In this document: one piece after another, positions 15,522 through 24,004 of the stretch | How positions within the stretch are numbered: position 1 is the stretch's first letter | How the letters are laid out: each line of letters begins with the position of its first letter | Origin: Saprospira grandis | Lineage (GTDB): Bacteria > Bacteroidota > Bacteroidia > Chitinophagales > Saprospiraceae | Assembly: GCF_027594745.1 (NCBI RefSeq) | Contig: NZ_CP110854.1 | Location: 4,109,501-4,173,500 of the forward strand | Length of the DNA stretch: 64,000 nt | Direction of reading: 5' to 3' | Translations under genes and position numbers: made by a program | Notes under the pieces: generated by a model | The model's input: only the letters and a program-made list of their open reading frames with translations | The model's database searches: none | What the model was told of the DNA's origin: nothing

Positions 15522-16774
15522 TGGTTAACAAGAACAAAGTATTGACCCTGACCGCCTTGGCCATTATTATTGTCTTTTTGGTTGCGGCCTGGGATGGACA
15601 ACAGCGGCAAAAACGATTTGAGCAAGAAGAGCTCCCTCAAATTTTGGCCAAGAGAAAACAAGCTGCGCTTCAGCTAAAAGAAGCACTTATCCAGCAACAA
15701 ACGCCAGAAGTTCAGGCCCTTATTAAGCAAAATGACAGCTTTCAGCTAGACAGCATTCCTTATGATACCAGCATTGGTGTCTTTGTTTTCTACAAGCAAT
15801 TTTGGCTCAACAAATACCCCGTTGAGCGGCAGATGCAGGACCATATTGAGCTAGCAAAAATTAGCTTTCAAAATGCAAAAGTGGATAGCCAATGGGCCCA
15901 AATTGAGGCCAAAATTGCCAAGCGCTTTGATGCCGAATTTGTGGATAAAATCCAGATCGAAATCAAACGCCAACTCATTAGTGAGAGCAAAGCAGAGGGC
16001 CAAGGGTTTTTAGAATTACCCGATTATAAACTGATCAAAACAGTGCCCGAAGAAGAATTTGAAGCCCTTTGGCAACAAATTGATGAGCAGATTGCCGCCA
16101 ACCGCTCGCAAGCGGCCCAAAAACAACTCGATCGAGACTGGAACAGCTATCGTCGCCGACTCAATAGCAAGGGGAAAAACTTGCTCGATCAGCGAGGGAA
16201 AACAGCTTTTATTAGTTTCGCCACAGGGCAAAGTAAAACGCTACAATCGGGCGGCCTAAGTATAGATTGGCCCAGCAGCACAAGCAGTTATCATGCGGCG
16301 GCCCTCTCCAGTTTTGTAGAAGAAATTGAGGTCCAACAATACCAAGGCAACAGCCTGTATACGGGAGCACAGCCCTATGCCAACTGCTTCGGCCGCGGAC
16401 TAAGTTGTGGCTATCGGAGCAATTGCTCAGAAATTCGGGTGCGTGCGCCTTATGAATCAGATGTGATTGTGAGCATTAAAGACCGCTGGGATGAGGTGGT
16501 CGACCATGCCTATATTTCTGCGGGCGGCAGCTATACCTTTCGCCTGCCCAATGGCTCCTACCAACCCTTTTTCTACTATGGCAAAAGCTGGCATCCCTAT
16601 AAAAAAATGCCCTCCAATGCCTGTAACAACCTAAAGGGCGGCTTTCTGCAAAACACCCTCACAGGCAAAGATGGCCTGCAATATCTCTCTAACCAAATAC
16701 TCACTTACACCCTTCGCCTACAGCGCAATGGTAATTTTTCTACTCGGCCCTCTTCTTTTTCAGAGGCCTTTTAA
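15521..16774 (+). CDS. Membrane-anchored protein with Cys-containing C-terminal beta domain
   Basis: A 417-residue protein: one N-terminal membrane helix (about 8-24), a helical, Gln- and Lys-rich region (about 25-230), and a C-terminal domain (about 275-400) with four to five cysteines (CFGRGLSCGYRSNCSEIRVR, later NACNN) and an aromatic segment (YTFRLPNGSYQPFFYYGKSW). That aromatic segment is of a kind I associate with small beta domains of Bacteroidota envelope proteins. I do not recognise the whole protein. Its start overlaps the TerB-like gene by one base, so translation is probably coupled. Confidence 0.6.
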   Translation: MVNKNKVLTLTALAIIIVFLVAAWDGQQRQKRFEQEELPQILAKRKQAALQLKEALIQQQTPEVQALIKQNDSFQLDSIPYDTSIGVFVFYKQFWLNKYPVERQMQDHIELAKISFQNAKVDSQWAQIEAKIAKRFDAEFVDKIQIEIKRQLISESKAEGQGFLELPDYKLIKTVPEEEFEALWQQIDEQIAANRSQAAQKQLDRDWNSYRRRLNSKGKNLLDQRGKTAFISFATGQSKTLQSGGLSIDWPSSTSSYHAAALSSFVEEIEVQQYQGNSLYTGAQPYANCFGRGLSCGYRSNCSEIRVRAPYESDVIVSIKDRWDEVVDHAYISAGGSYTFRLPNGSYQPFFYYGKSWHPYKKMPSNACNNLKGGFLQNTLTGKDGLQYLSNQILTYTLRLQRNGNFSTRPSSFSEAF

Positions 16775-16785
16775 ACCGCAGTTAT

Positions 16786-17223
16786 ATGTTCAGCTCCATT
16801 GTCATTATAGGCCTAGCTATCCTGGCCTACAGCCTCTTCAAATTCTCTTCTGCCCTAAGCGAGGACCGCTACGAACTAGAGGAGCAAAGCCTAGCCGAAA
16901 AATTTTCGACTGTAGTCCATATCCTCAACCAAGCCGCCTTTAATGGGCAGGGCAAAATCGTCCCCCTAGACCAGCGCTCTTTTAATCTTTGGCAGCAGGG
17001 AAAAAACCAGATCATCAACTTTCATTACAGTACCGGGCACCTCAGTATTTGCTGGAAGTATAAGTATTTGCAAAAAGAGTTGGTGCATGAACGACAGTTT
17101 GATAATGTCCGAAATTTAAGCCTGCTAGAACAACAAGAGCTAGCCGAACGCATGATCCAAGAAATGAGGCCACTAATCGCTCAACATCAACAAAATGTTT
17201 TGCTGCGCGGCAGAGAGTTCTAA
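16786..17223 (+). CDS. Small membrane-anchored protein, last gene of the chaperone operon
   Basis: The 145-residue protein has a single N-terminal membrane helix (about 3-19, SSIVIIGLAILAYSLFKF) followed by a soluble domain of mixed beta strands and helices (NQIINFHYSTGHLSICWKYK; then LLEQQELAERMIQEMRP). No family is recognised. It starts eleven bases after the preceding stop and is followed by a strong terminator, which closes the operon. Confidence 0.55.
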   Translation: MFSSIVIIGLAILAYSLFKFSSALSEDRYELEEQSLAEKFSTVVHILNQAAFNGQGKIVPLDQRSFNLWQQGKNQIINFHYSTGHLSICWKYKYLQKELVHERQFDNVRNLSLLEQQELAERMIQEMRPLIAQHQQNVLLRGREF

Positions 17224-17230
17224 ACTATAC

Positions 17231-17257
17231 GATCCCCTCTTTGGAGGGGATTTTTTT
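17231..17257 (+). terminator. Terminator of the chaperone operon
   Basis: ATCCCCTC (17232-17239) pairs with GAGGGGAT (17244-17251), followed by seven T. The GGGGCC of an R1 copy begins directly after the T-run. Confidence 0.85.
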
Positions 17258-17394
17258 GGGGCCTACCGCCTGCGGCGGCCGGGCCCTTGCAGGGCTCGCA
17301 GGTCTGCTCGGCCCTGCGCCAGCAAGCTGGCTGGGTCTGCCGCTGCGCGGCACCCTTGCAGGCCCCTAGGCCTGCGGGCCTTCGGCCCTTTTAA
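17258..17394 (+). repeat. R1 GC-rich hairpin element, copy 5
   Basis: The variable stem is GCCAGC-AA-GCTGGC, and a second one is GCCGCTGCGCGGC. It is joined directly to the terminator on its left and to an R2 palindrome (17395-17414) on its right. Confidence 0.85.
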
Positions 17395-17469
17395 CTGTAG
17401 GTTGAAACCTACAGCAAGCATGGTATTGCTTCGCAATGATTGATGAATGAGGGTTGAAACCCTCATAAA
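17395..17469 (+). repeat. R2 palindrome plus R8 repeat
   Basis: CTGTAGGTTGAAACCTACAG is followed by the R8 unit: GGTATTGCTTCGCAATGAT and the palindrome GAGGGTTGAAACCCTC. R8 recurs at 38682 in the same orientation and at 60961 reversed. Confidence 0.7.
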
Positions 17470-17480
17470 ATGAACTTCTC

Positions 17481-17657
17481 GGCCATCCTTTGATAAAAAT
17501 TTCAGGCTAGTCAAGGCATTTTTTAAAGGCATAGCCCTAGCTATGGCTGAGAAAAATAACGCAGAATAGCAAGAAATTAAAGCAAAGGATAGAAGTGGCA
17601 GGGCTTTCATTTGGCCTTTGCCTGCGGCCCTGCGGGCCTGTAGGATGGATATATATC
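17481..17657. repeat. R4 177-bp repeat, copy 1
   Basis: Practically identical to 38475-38651. It starts GGCCATCCTTTGATAAAAAT and ends GGATGGATATATATC. The minus strand holds an open frame that would begin MKALPLLSFALISCY, like a signal peptide, but it runs into unrelated repeat DNA that differs between the two copies. Confidence 0.85.
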
Positions 17658-17691
17658 ATAATGAGTTGTAATAAACAGCTTTATCATTTAT

Positions 17692-17820
17692 AGCAAACAA
17701 GGGCTTTAGCCCGCCAGTTTGCATAGCCCCGCAACCATGGGCTTCAGCCCATGGCAGAAAAGGCTAGCCAATATAATCTTTAAGCGGTCCTGAACTTCAG
17801 CCCATGGGCCCAAAACCGCT
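17692..17820 (+). repeat. R3 REP-like element, copy 2 (long form)
   Basis: Contains GGGCTTTAGCCCGCCAG, the palindrome CCATGGGCTTCAGCCCATGG and the tail through GCTAGCCAATATAATC and a second CTTCAGCCCATGGGCC, as at 6632. Confidence 0.8.
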
Positions 17821-17867
17821 CAGCTGTTAAAAGGCTTTTTCTTTACTTTAGCCTTCCCTCTCTACAC

Positions 17868-17887
17868 AGAAAAAGTTGAGGGACTAA
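17868..17887 (+). repeat. R5 20-mer, copy 6
   Basis: Exact copy, about 50 bases after an R3 element and 66 bases before an R1 element. Confidence 0.85.
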
Positions 17888-17953
17888 TATTAAAATCTTG
17901 TGTGTGCCCTTTCTTGTCCCTAGGCGATGAATGGCAGGCGGCAAAGCCGCCAT

Positions 17954-18092
17954 GGCCGAAGGCCAAACGGCCCAGCGCTGCGCAGCCGTGGCCCAAAGGG
18001 CCAGACCGAAGCCGCCAAAGGCGGCTGAAGGGCCGAACAGACCTGTGAGCCCCGCAGCATAGCGGCGGCCAGCAAAGCTGGCCGCGGGCCCC
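17954..18092 (-). repeat. R1 GC-rich hairpin element, copy 6
   Basis: On the minus strand it begins TTTGGGGCCCGC within a few bases of the comEC stop codon. The variable stem is AGCCGCC-TTT-GGCGGCT. Confidence 0.85.
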
Positions 18093-18095
18093 AAA

Positions 18096-20066
18096 TCATC
18101 TCCCTAAAGATGTTCTAATCAATTGTATATGGGGTTGCTGCTGCATGATGGGCAACAACAAACTATCCGAAAGCTGAGTATCCGCGATAAGATAATCAAT
18201 CTTTTTTTCGGGCCAATGCTCAGGCCACTGATAAAGAAGCAAGATCCGCTTTTGGCCCAATAATAACCATTGATTTTGCTTGCTAGCAACGGGCTGCTCT
18301 TCCAAGGTTTTTATTTTAGCCCGCCGCTGACTACCCGCCGATAAATATCCCCGCTGCCGAGCCGAAGACCAAACCGTCGAATCATAATAACTATAGGCCC
18401 TTCGGCCATGAAAATAGTCGATATACAGCCCTCGATTGCTCTGATAAACCGCCAAATGCGCCTGCTTTTCGGCCCGCAACTGCTGCCAACTATTATGGCC
18501 CAAAATGAATAACAAACAACAAGCTCCTAGCAATAAGGGCGTTATCCGCCGCCAAGCTAAGCTCAATACCAAAGATAAAATGGCAAAATAAGCCAGCAGT
18601 AGCTCCCAAGAAGCCAACTCAAAAGCCGATATTTTGGCCATTGGCCAAGTCTCTATGGCCAAAATGGCCCCATTCATCAAACGCAAAAGAAAAACGAGCA
18701 GCCAAGATAAAAGTCCGCCCAAAATGGGAATATCTAAGCACAATAAAGCCGCCATGCCCAAAGGCAAAAGAATGCCCGCCAAAGGCACCACCAACAAACC
18801 CGATAACCAAAAATAACTGGGAAACTGATGAAAATAATAGAGCGTGAGCGGCAAAGTAGCCAGTTGCGCCGCCAAAGAAACCGTAAATAAGCCCCAGATG
18901 TACTGCATGGGCCAAAAAGAAAAATAATACCTGCGATAAAGCTTGGGCTGAAAATAAACAATGCCCAAAACAGCCAAATAAGAAAGCTGAAAACCTAAAT
19001 TCCACAAATTGGCGGGATCATATAACAAAAGCAAAAAAGCCGAGCCCGAAAGACTATTATAAATCGAGGAGTTTCGGCCCAAACACTGCCCCAGAATCAA
19101 AAGCGAAAACATACTACTGGCCCTACAAACCGAGGGCGCCGCCCCCGTCAATAAGGCAAATAACCAAATGCCTAACAATAATAAAATAGCCTCTCGAAAA
19201 GAGTACCGCCAGGCCGATTTTCGCCTAAATAATTTGATTATGGCCCCTAAAATACTAGCCAACAAGCCTACATGCAAGCCCGAAACCGCCAAAACATGAC
19301 TGGCCCCCGTCGCCGAATATGCCTGCCGAAGCTCCTGGTCCAAATCGGTTTTGTCGCCCAAAATCAAAGCCGCCGCCACCGAATAAGCAGCATCCTGATG
19401 GGGAATTAACCGCCGCAATCTCGCCTTTAAAAATAAACGCCAATCAATTAATACACCCCAAAAGCTAGGCGCCGCCTTGGCCGATAAATGCCAATTTTTA
19501 CTATACATCTGGGCCGAAATCCCCTTTTGACCATAATAGGCCCGAGCATCAAATTGACCGTAGTTTTTGGGCGCCTCAAAAGCCCTAGGCTTGCCCAAAA
19601 GGACCAATTCATCGCCATAATTGAGGGCCAAAGCCTGACTATCCTTGGGCAAATAGAGCAACAGCGGCTCCTGACAAACTATCCAGCCTTTGTCCGCTTC
19701 ATAATAATGGGCTAGCTGCAACTGCAGCTGTACGGTTTTGCGCTTGGCTTGAGGTAAACTATTTACCCTGGCCCGAAACTCGGTCCAAACTAAGGGAATA
19801 GGCTGCTCTCTTGGCCGTAAAACCCGCTCATAGGTCCAAACATAGCCCCCCAAGATGAGCAGCAACTGCAAACCCAAGCCCCAAAAACGCCAAAAAAATG
19901 GGGAATATCGCCCCAAATATTGCCCAAGCAATAGAAGAAGCAATACGCCCCAAAATAAATATGAGCCCCAATGGGCCGCAGCCGCCCAAGGCAGGCAATA
20001 CGCTAACAATAGGCCCAATAAGCCCGGTAAAAGTAAACGGAAAAATGGAATCGTACTCCAGTTCAT
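18096..20066 (-). CDS. comEC: ComEC/Rec2-type DNA uptake channel protein
   Basis: A 656-residue polytopic membrane protein. The N-terminal part (about 1-210) has three hydrophobic segments and a periplasmic OB-like DUF4131 region. The Competence domain (about 220-500) contains the signature GASHVLAVSGLHVGLLASIL. After it comes only a short tail of about 110 residues, not the metallo-beta-lactamase-like domain of Bacillus ComEC; this shorter form is common in Bacteroidota. ComEC passes single-stranded DNA across the inner membrane. I choose the ATG at 20066 (MNWSTIPFFRLLLPG) over the TTG/ATG further up. Its gene follows the nucleoside phosphorylase gene. Confidence 0.85.
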   Translation of the reverse strand: MNWSTIPFFRLLLPGLLGLLLAYCLPWAAAAHWGSYLFWGVLLLLLLGQYLGRYSPFFWRFWGLGLQLLLILGGYVWTYERVLRPREQPIPLVWTEFRARVNSLPQAKRKTVQLQLQLAHYYEADKGWIVCQEPLLLYLPKDSQALALNYGDELVLLGKPRAFEAPKNYGQFDARAYYGQKGISAQMYSKNWHLSAKAAPSFWGVLIDWRLFLKARLRRLIPHQDAAYSVAAALILGDKTDLDQELRQAYSATGASHVLAVSGLHVGLLASILGAIIKLFRRKSAWRYSFREAILLLLGIWLFALLTGAAPSVCRASSMFSLLILGQCLGRNSSIYNSLSGSAFLLLLYDPANLWNLGFQLSYLAVLGIVYFQPKLYRRYYFSFWPMQYIWGLFTVSLAAQLATLPLTLYYFHQFPSYFWLSGLLVVPLAGILLPLGMAALLCLDIPILGGLLSWLLVFLLRLMNGAILAIETWPMAKISAFELASWELLLAYFAILSLVLSLAWRRITPLLLGACCLLFILGHNSWQQLRAEKQAHLAVYQSNRGLYIDYFHGRRAYSYYDSTVWSSARQRGYLSAGSQRRAKIKTLEEQPVASKQNQWLLLGQKRILLLYQWPEHWPEKKIDYLIADTQLSDSLLLPIMQQQPHIQLIRTSLGR

Positions 20067-20145
20067 AAGTCTGTATTGAGGTAACTTCAAATAAATCACT
20101 CTCAATATAAACTAAAAAAGACAATATACAAAACTACCGTACACT

Positions 20146-21012
20146 TTAAATTAACTCCAAGCTCTTCTCAATCAGTTCTTTGACCAATTGTTTAGGCTGA
20201 TCGTGGAAGATCCCCGCCTCTCTGTTGGCCAAAATGGCATTTAGTGAAAGGGCCTGATGGCCCAAAGCCGTAGCCAAGCCATAAATTCCAGCCGTTTCCA
20301 TTTCTAAATTGGTCGCTTTGTAGCCATCAAATTCTAAGGCTCTAAATTTCGACAATAGCGCTGGCATGCGGTTCTTGGCTCTGAGCTCCCGGTTTTGTGG
20401 AGCATAAAAGCCCGTTGCCGTTAGCGTAATGCCCTCTAAAAAGCCAGCAGGGCGAAATTGCTCTAATAGTGCTGTTCCACAACTGACGGCCTCCGGACGA
20501 ATACCAAAGTCCAACTCCGCCAACAAAGCTTGGGCTTTTTGGGCCAATACGTTTTCCTTTTCGCTCATGGGCCGCTCATAGAAGCCCAATAGGCCTTCCA
20601 AGCCAATCGAATAACGGCTCATCAATAAGCTGCCTACGGGAATATCCTCTCGCAAACTGCCCGAGGTGCCAATTCGTACGAGCTTTAAGCTACGCAATTC
20701 TTTTTTGAGGGTCCTTGTTTTTAAATCAATATTGACCAAAGCATCTAGCTCATTAATAACAATGTCAATATTATCGGTCCCCATACCTGTCGACATGACC
20801 GTGATGCGCTTCCCGCCCATTTCTCCGGTATGGATCACAAATTCTCTTTTGCGAATTTCCGTATCTATACGATCAAAGTAGCAACTGATTTTACTCACTC
20901 GCTCAGGATCTCCAACCAAAATAACGGTATCGGCCAGTTGTTCGGGCTGCATATTCAAATGATAAATGCTGCCATCGGGATTCAAAATCAATTCTGATGC
21001 GGCTAAACTCAT
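20146..21012 (-). CDS. udp: Nucleoside phosphorylase, uridine phosphorylase-like
   Basis: The 288-residue protein has the PNP/UDP phosphorylase fold: VILVGDPERVSKI at the phosphate site (about 31-43), STGMGTDNIDIVINEL (about 74-89), RIGTSGSLREDIPVGS (about 113-128) and NLEMETAGIYGLA near the C-terminus, where Glu-Met-Glu binds the ribose. It would cleave uridine, or a related nucleoside, with phosphate to release the base and ribose 1-phosphate in the cytoplasm. Substrate preference cannot be fixed from sequence. It lies between lpdA's terminator and comEC on the same strand. Confidence 0.85.
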   Translation of the reverse strand: MSLAASELILNPDGSIYHLNMQPEQLADTVILVGDPERVSKISCYFDRIDTEIRKREFVIHTGEMGGKRITVMSTGMGTDNIDIVINELDALVNIDLKTRTLKKELRSLKLVRIGTSGSLREDIPVGSLLMSRYSIGLEGLLGFYERPMSEKENVLAQKAQALLAELDFGIRPEAVSCGTALLEQFRPAGFLEGITLTATGFYAPQNRELRAKNRMPALLSKFRALEFDGYKATNLEMETAGIYGLATALGHQALSLNAILANREAGIFHDQPKQLVKELIEKSLELI

Positions 21013-21033
21013 AGTTGTTTTATTAGCTTCTTA

Positions 21034-21079
21034 TAAAAAAAAGCAACAGCCCTTGGCACCGGTCCAAGAGCTGTTGCTC
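21034..21079 (-). terminator. Terminator of lpdA
   Basis: On the minus strand AGCAACAGCTCTTGG pairs with CCAAGGGCTGTTGCT and is followed by a run of T (the A-run at 21036-21042 on the plus strand). Confidence 0.9.
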
Positions 21080-21100
21080 CTCATTTCAGTTCTTTTCGAC

Positions 21101-22522
21101 CTAGCTATGCAAGGCGCGGTCTTCGGTGGCGGCCAAGGCAGCCTCTTTCACAGCTTCGGTAAAGGTGGGATGCGGATGGCTATAACGAGACATATCCTCG
21201 GCAGAAGCACGGAATTCCATGGCTGCTACGGCCTCAATAATGAGGTCGGCACAACGAGCACCAATCATGTGCACGCCCAAAACCTCATCAGTTTCTTTAT
21301 CCGATAGGATTTTTACAAACCCATTGGTATCGGCAGAAGCACGAGCGCGACCAAGGGCCTTAAAGGGGAATTTACCCACTTTATAAGCTACTTTTGCTGC
21401 TTTCAATTCTTCTTCGGTCTGCCCCACTGCAGCCACTTCAGGCCAAGTGTAAACCACACCAGGAATCAAGTTGTAGTTGATATGAGGCTTTTGCCCACTG
21501 ATGTATTCCGCTACATAAACGCCTTCTTCCTCGGCTTTATGGGCCAACATGGCCCCACGAACAACATCGCCAATCGCAAAAATACCTTCTACATTGGTTT
21601 GCATGTGGTTGTCAATTTTGATGCGCCCACGCTCATCCAATTCAACGCCTACATTTTCCAGCCCCAAAGCATCTGTGTAAGGACGGCGACCAATAGCCAC
21701 TAGACAATAGTCGGCTTGAAGCTCCAGTTTTTTACCATCTTTGCGCGATTCAGCAACCAATTTCACTTCCCCGCCTAGGTTTTCTACAGTTTCTACCTTA
21801 TGGTTGAGGTGGAACTTGATTTTCAATTCTTTCTTGAGCACTTTGCGCATTTCTTTGCCCAAATCGGCATCCATGCCACCCAAAACAGCATTTTGGTACT
21901 CAATCACCTCGACCTCTGTGCCCAAACGAGCATAAACAGAGCCCAATTCCAATCCAATTACACCAGCACCAATCACCAACAAACGCTTGGGCACTTCTTT
22001 CAAGGTCAAGGCCTCTGTCGAGCTAATCACACGCTGCTTGTCGTAGTTGAAAGCGGCAGGCAAAACAGGCTTAGAACCCGTCGCAATAATCACTTTATCG
22101 GTCTCGATGGTCTGCGTTTCGCCTTCGCCATCCTTGGGCGCAATCTGAATTGTATTGCGGTTCACAAAGCTTCCGTGGCCCGTATAAACGGTAATTTTGT
22201 TCTTTTTCATCAAGAACTCTACCCCCGCACAAGTCTGCGAAACCACCTCATCCTTACGCTTCACCATCTGCTCAAAATCTACAGAAAGTCCAGAAACGTT
22301 AATGCCATGGTCTTGAAATTTTTTCTCCGCCGCATGAAAATGCTCCGAAGAATCTAATAGCGCCTTTGAGGGAATACAACCTACGTTCAGGCAGGTTCCG
22401 CCCAAAGTAGAATAACGCTCAATAATGGCCACTTTTTGGCCCAGTTGGGCAGCGCGAATGGCGGCTACATAACCGCCAGGTCCAGATCCGATGATGGTGA
22501 GATCGTACTTCATCTTGCTCAT
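21101..22522 (-). CDS. lpdA: Dihydrolipoyl dehydrogenase (E3)
   Basis: A 473-residue FAD flavoprotein. GSGPGGYVAA (about 13-22) binds FAD. The redox-active disulfide is GGTCLNVGC (Cys44, Cys49). The NAD-binding GAGVIGLELGSV lies near residue 185, and the C-terminal interface carries the catalytic His/Glu pair in HPHPTFTEAV. The enzyme reoxidises lipoamide of the 2-oxoacid dehydrogenase complexes and the glycine cleavage system. No E1/E2 gene is adjacent; the gene stands alone with its own terminator. Confidence 0.95.
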   Translation of the reverse strand: MSKMKYDLTIIGSGPGGYVAAIRAAQLGQKVAIIERYSTLGGTCLNVGCIPSKALLDSSEHFHAAEKKFQDHGINVSGLSVDFEQMVKRKDEVVSQTCAGVEFLMKKNKITVYTGHGSFVNRNTIQIAPKDGEGETQTIETDKVIIATGSKPVLPAAFNYDKQRVISSTEALTLKEVPKRLLVIGAGVIGLELGSVYARLGTEVEVIEYQNAVLGGMDADLGKEMRKVLKKELKIKFHLNHKVETVENLGGEVKLVAESRKDGKKLELQADYCLVAIGRRPYTDALGLENVGVELDERGRIKIDNHMQTNVEGIFAIGDVVRGAMLAHKAEEEGVYVAEYISGQKPHINYNLIPGVVYTWPEVAAVGQTEEELKAAKVAYKVGKFPFKALGRARASADTNGFVKILSDKETDEVLGVHMIGARCADLIIEAVAAMEFRASAEDMSRYSHPHPTFTEAVKEAALAATEDRALHS

Positions 22523-22574
22523 TTTTTATAGTCGGGAAGAATTCTTCCCAAAAGAGATTTTTTAATGTTTTTTT

Positions 22575-22723
22575 GGGGCCTCCTGCCTGCGGCAGGCGCT
22601 ACGTTTCGGGGCTCGCAGATCTGCTCGGCCCTTCGTTTTTTTCGCTTTGCTCAAAAAACTCGGTCTGGCCTGACGGCCACCCCTACACATCGCTAGGCCG
22701 TTTTGGGCCGCTGGCCCAAAGGC
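22575..22723 (+). repeat. R1 GC-rich hairpin element, copy 7
   Basis: The variable stem is an A/T one, GTTTTTT/AAAAAAC, with CGCTTTGC in the loop. A second hairpin is GGCC-TGAC-GGCC. It lies between lpdA and the DUF4349 gene. Confidence 0.85.
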
Positions 22724-22734
22724 AGACAAGCTGC

Positions 22735-23811
22735 CTATTCGCTGTCCTTGGGCGCCTTGGGCTGCTGCAACTGCTTTTGCTGCATGAGCCAAGCTTGCTG
22801 CGCCTGAAAAGCTTTTAGTTTGGCTTGCTGCGCTCTTTTTCGACTAGAGCGGGCTGCAAAGAGGGCCGTTAGCGAAAAGATAAGACCCAGTAGAATATAG
22901 GGCCAAAGGTAAGCCATGCTCACCAAAGACTCCTTGAAATTGGTCCAGCCCGTCTGCGCTCCCTCTGCCATCCGATTGCCAAAAGCAGCCTGCTGTACCT
23001 TTTCCTCTGGGTTCACCTCCTGGTAAAAGGTCAGGGTAATGCTGCTATGGGCCGATTTTTCTAGCATGAGGTTGACCGCCTGCTTGAGCAGCTCAATATC
23101 CTCCGTAATTTGGTCCAACTCTCTTTGAATAGGCAAAATAGCCTGAGCATCCTGCGCATTCCGCAGCAAACTCTCCAAACGAGTTTTGGCCAAGTACTTA
23201 TTTTTCAAGCGGCTATCGAGCTCTACAAATTGGCCGCCCAAATCTTGGCGCCAAATGCGTTTTTCCCGAACCACTACAGACAGCTCCCGCAGTTCCTCCA
23301 AAAAGATCTGGAAATTGCTGGGCGGCAGTTGTAGGACCAAAGTATTTTCTAGCTGCAAATCACTGCCCTTTTCTTCCTCAGAAAGAATTTCGGCCTGATA
23401 AGTAGCAGCCAACTCCTTAATTTTCTTATAAGCTTGCTCATAGTTGCGCACCCCAATCAAAACGGCCCCATTTTCAATGGGCAATTTGGTCTTTTTACTG
23501 GGCGCATCTTCCTGAAACAAGCTATCAGGAGCTTGGTTTTCTTTGTCATCATATTGGGCCAAAATAGCTTTGACCTCCTCCTTGGCCGAAGCATCTAGGC
23601 TCAGGCTAAGACGTTGTAATTGTACAGACTGGCTGCTACTATCAATGGTAGAAACCTCCATTTTTCGGCTCCATTGCTTGAAGCGATAAGCCGTTTCTTG
23701 AGCTGCATTTTCTTTGGCCGCTTCTTGGGCCAATACCTCTTGTGTGGGAGGCGATTGGCAGGCGGTCCAGAAAAAAGGCAGGGCTAAAAGTAAGTATGCT
23801 TTTTTATTCAT
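22735..23811 (-). CDS. DUF4349 lipoprotein with C-terminal membrane helix
   Basis: The 358-residue product begins with a lipoprotein signal (MNKKAYLLLALPFFWTACQ, Cys18). The DUF4349 core spans about 100-300, with a coiled coil (LDQITEDIELLKQAVNLMLE) and the pattern ENTLVLQLPPSNFQIFLEEL. A membrane helix (about 300-322, YLWPYILLGLIFSLTALF) and a basic, Gln-rich tail follow. The family has no firm function. I take the ATG at 23811; a longer frame to 23976 only reads through an R1 repeat. The tail (QQPKAPKDSE) is close to the adjoining R1 copy. Confidence 0.8.
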   Translation of the reverse strand: MNKKAYLLLALPFFWTACQSPPTQEVLAQEAAKENAAQETAYRFKQWSRKMEVSTIDSSSQSVQLQRLSLSLDASAKEEVKAILAQYDDKENQAPDSLFQEDAPSKKTKLPIENGAVLIGVRNYEQAYKKIKELAATYQAEILSEEEKGSDLQLENTLVLQLPPSNFQIFLEELRELSVVVREKRIWRQDLGGQFVELDSRLKNKYLAKTRLESLLRNAQDAQAILPIQRELDQITEDIELLKQAVNLMLEKSAHSSITLTFYQEVNPEEKVQQAAFGNRMAEGAQTGWTNFKESLVSMAYLWPYILLGLIFSLTALFAARSSRKRAQQAKLKAFQAQQAWLMQQKQLQQPKAPKDSE

Positions 23812-23850
23812 GCGATTTAGGCAATTAGCAGTGGAGAGATAGTTCCCTGG

Positions 23851-23997
23851 CGGCCGAAGGCCGAATGGCCTAGCGATGGTAGGCAGTGCGGCAAAGCCGC
23901 AGACCCAGCAAAAACTTGTTTTTTGCGCAGGGCCGAGCGAGTAGCGAGCTGCCGAACGTAGCGCCCGCAGCCCCACTTAAAAGGGCTGCGGGAGGCC
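23851..23997 (-). repeat. R1 GC-rich hairpin element, copy 8
   Basis: Read on the minus strand from just after the phosphohexomutase stop. The variable stem is GCAAAAA/TTTTTGC. Confidence 0.85.
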
Positions 23998-24004
23998 CCA
24001 AATC

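Noticed and set aside
17263..17610. Minus-strand frame beginning MKALPLLSFALISCY, also at 38440-38877
   Set aside because: The shared part is confined to the R4 repeat; beyond it the two frames run into different repeat DNA, and the second one overlaps the pirin gene's end. No evidence of codon-level selection can come from two near-identical copies.
22562..22818. Frames across R1 copy 7
   Set aside because: Both strands are open through the GC-rich repeat; the same peptide fragments recur at other R1 copies, which shows the frames follow the repeat.
23812..23976. N-terminal extension of the DUF4349 lipoprotein
   Set aside because: It is read through R1 copy 8; the signal peptide begins at 23811.
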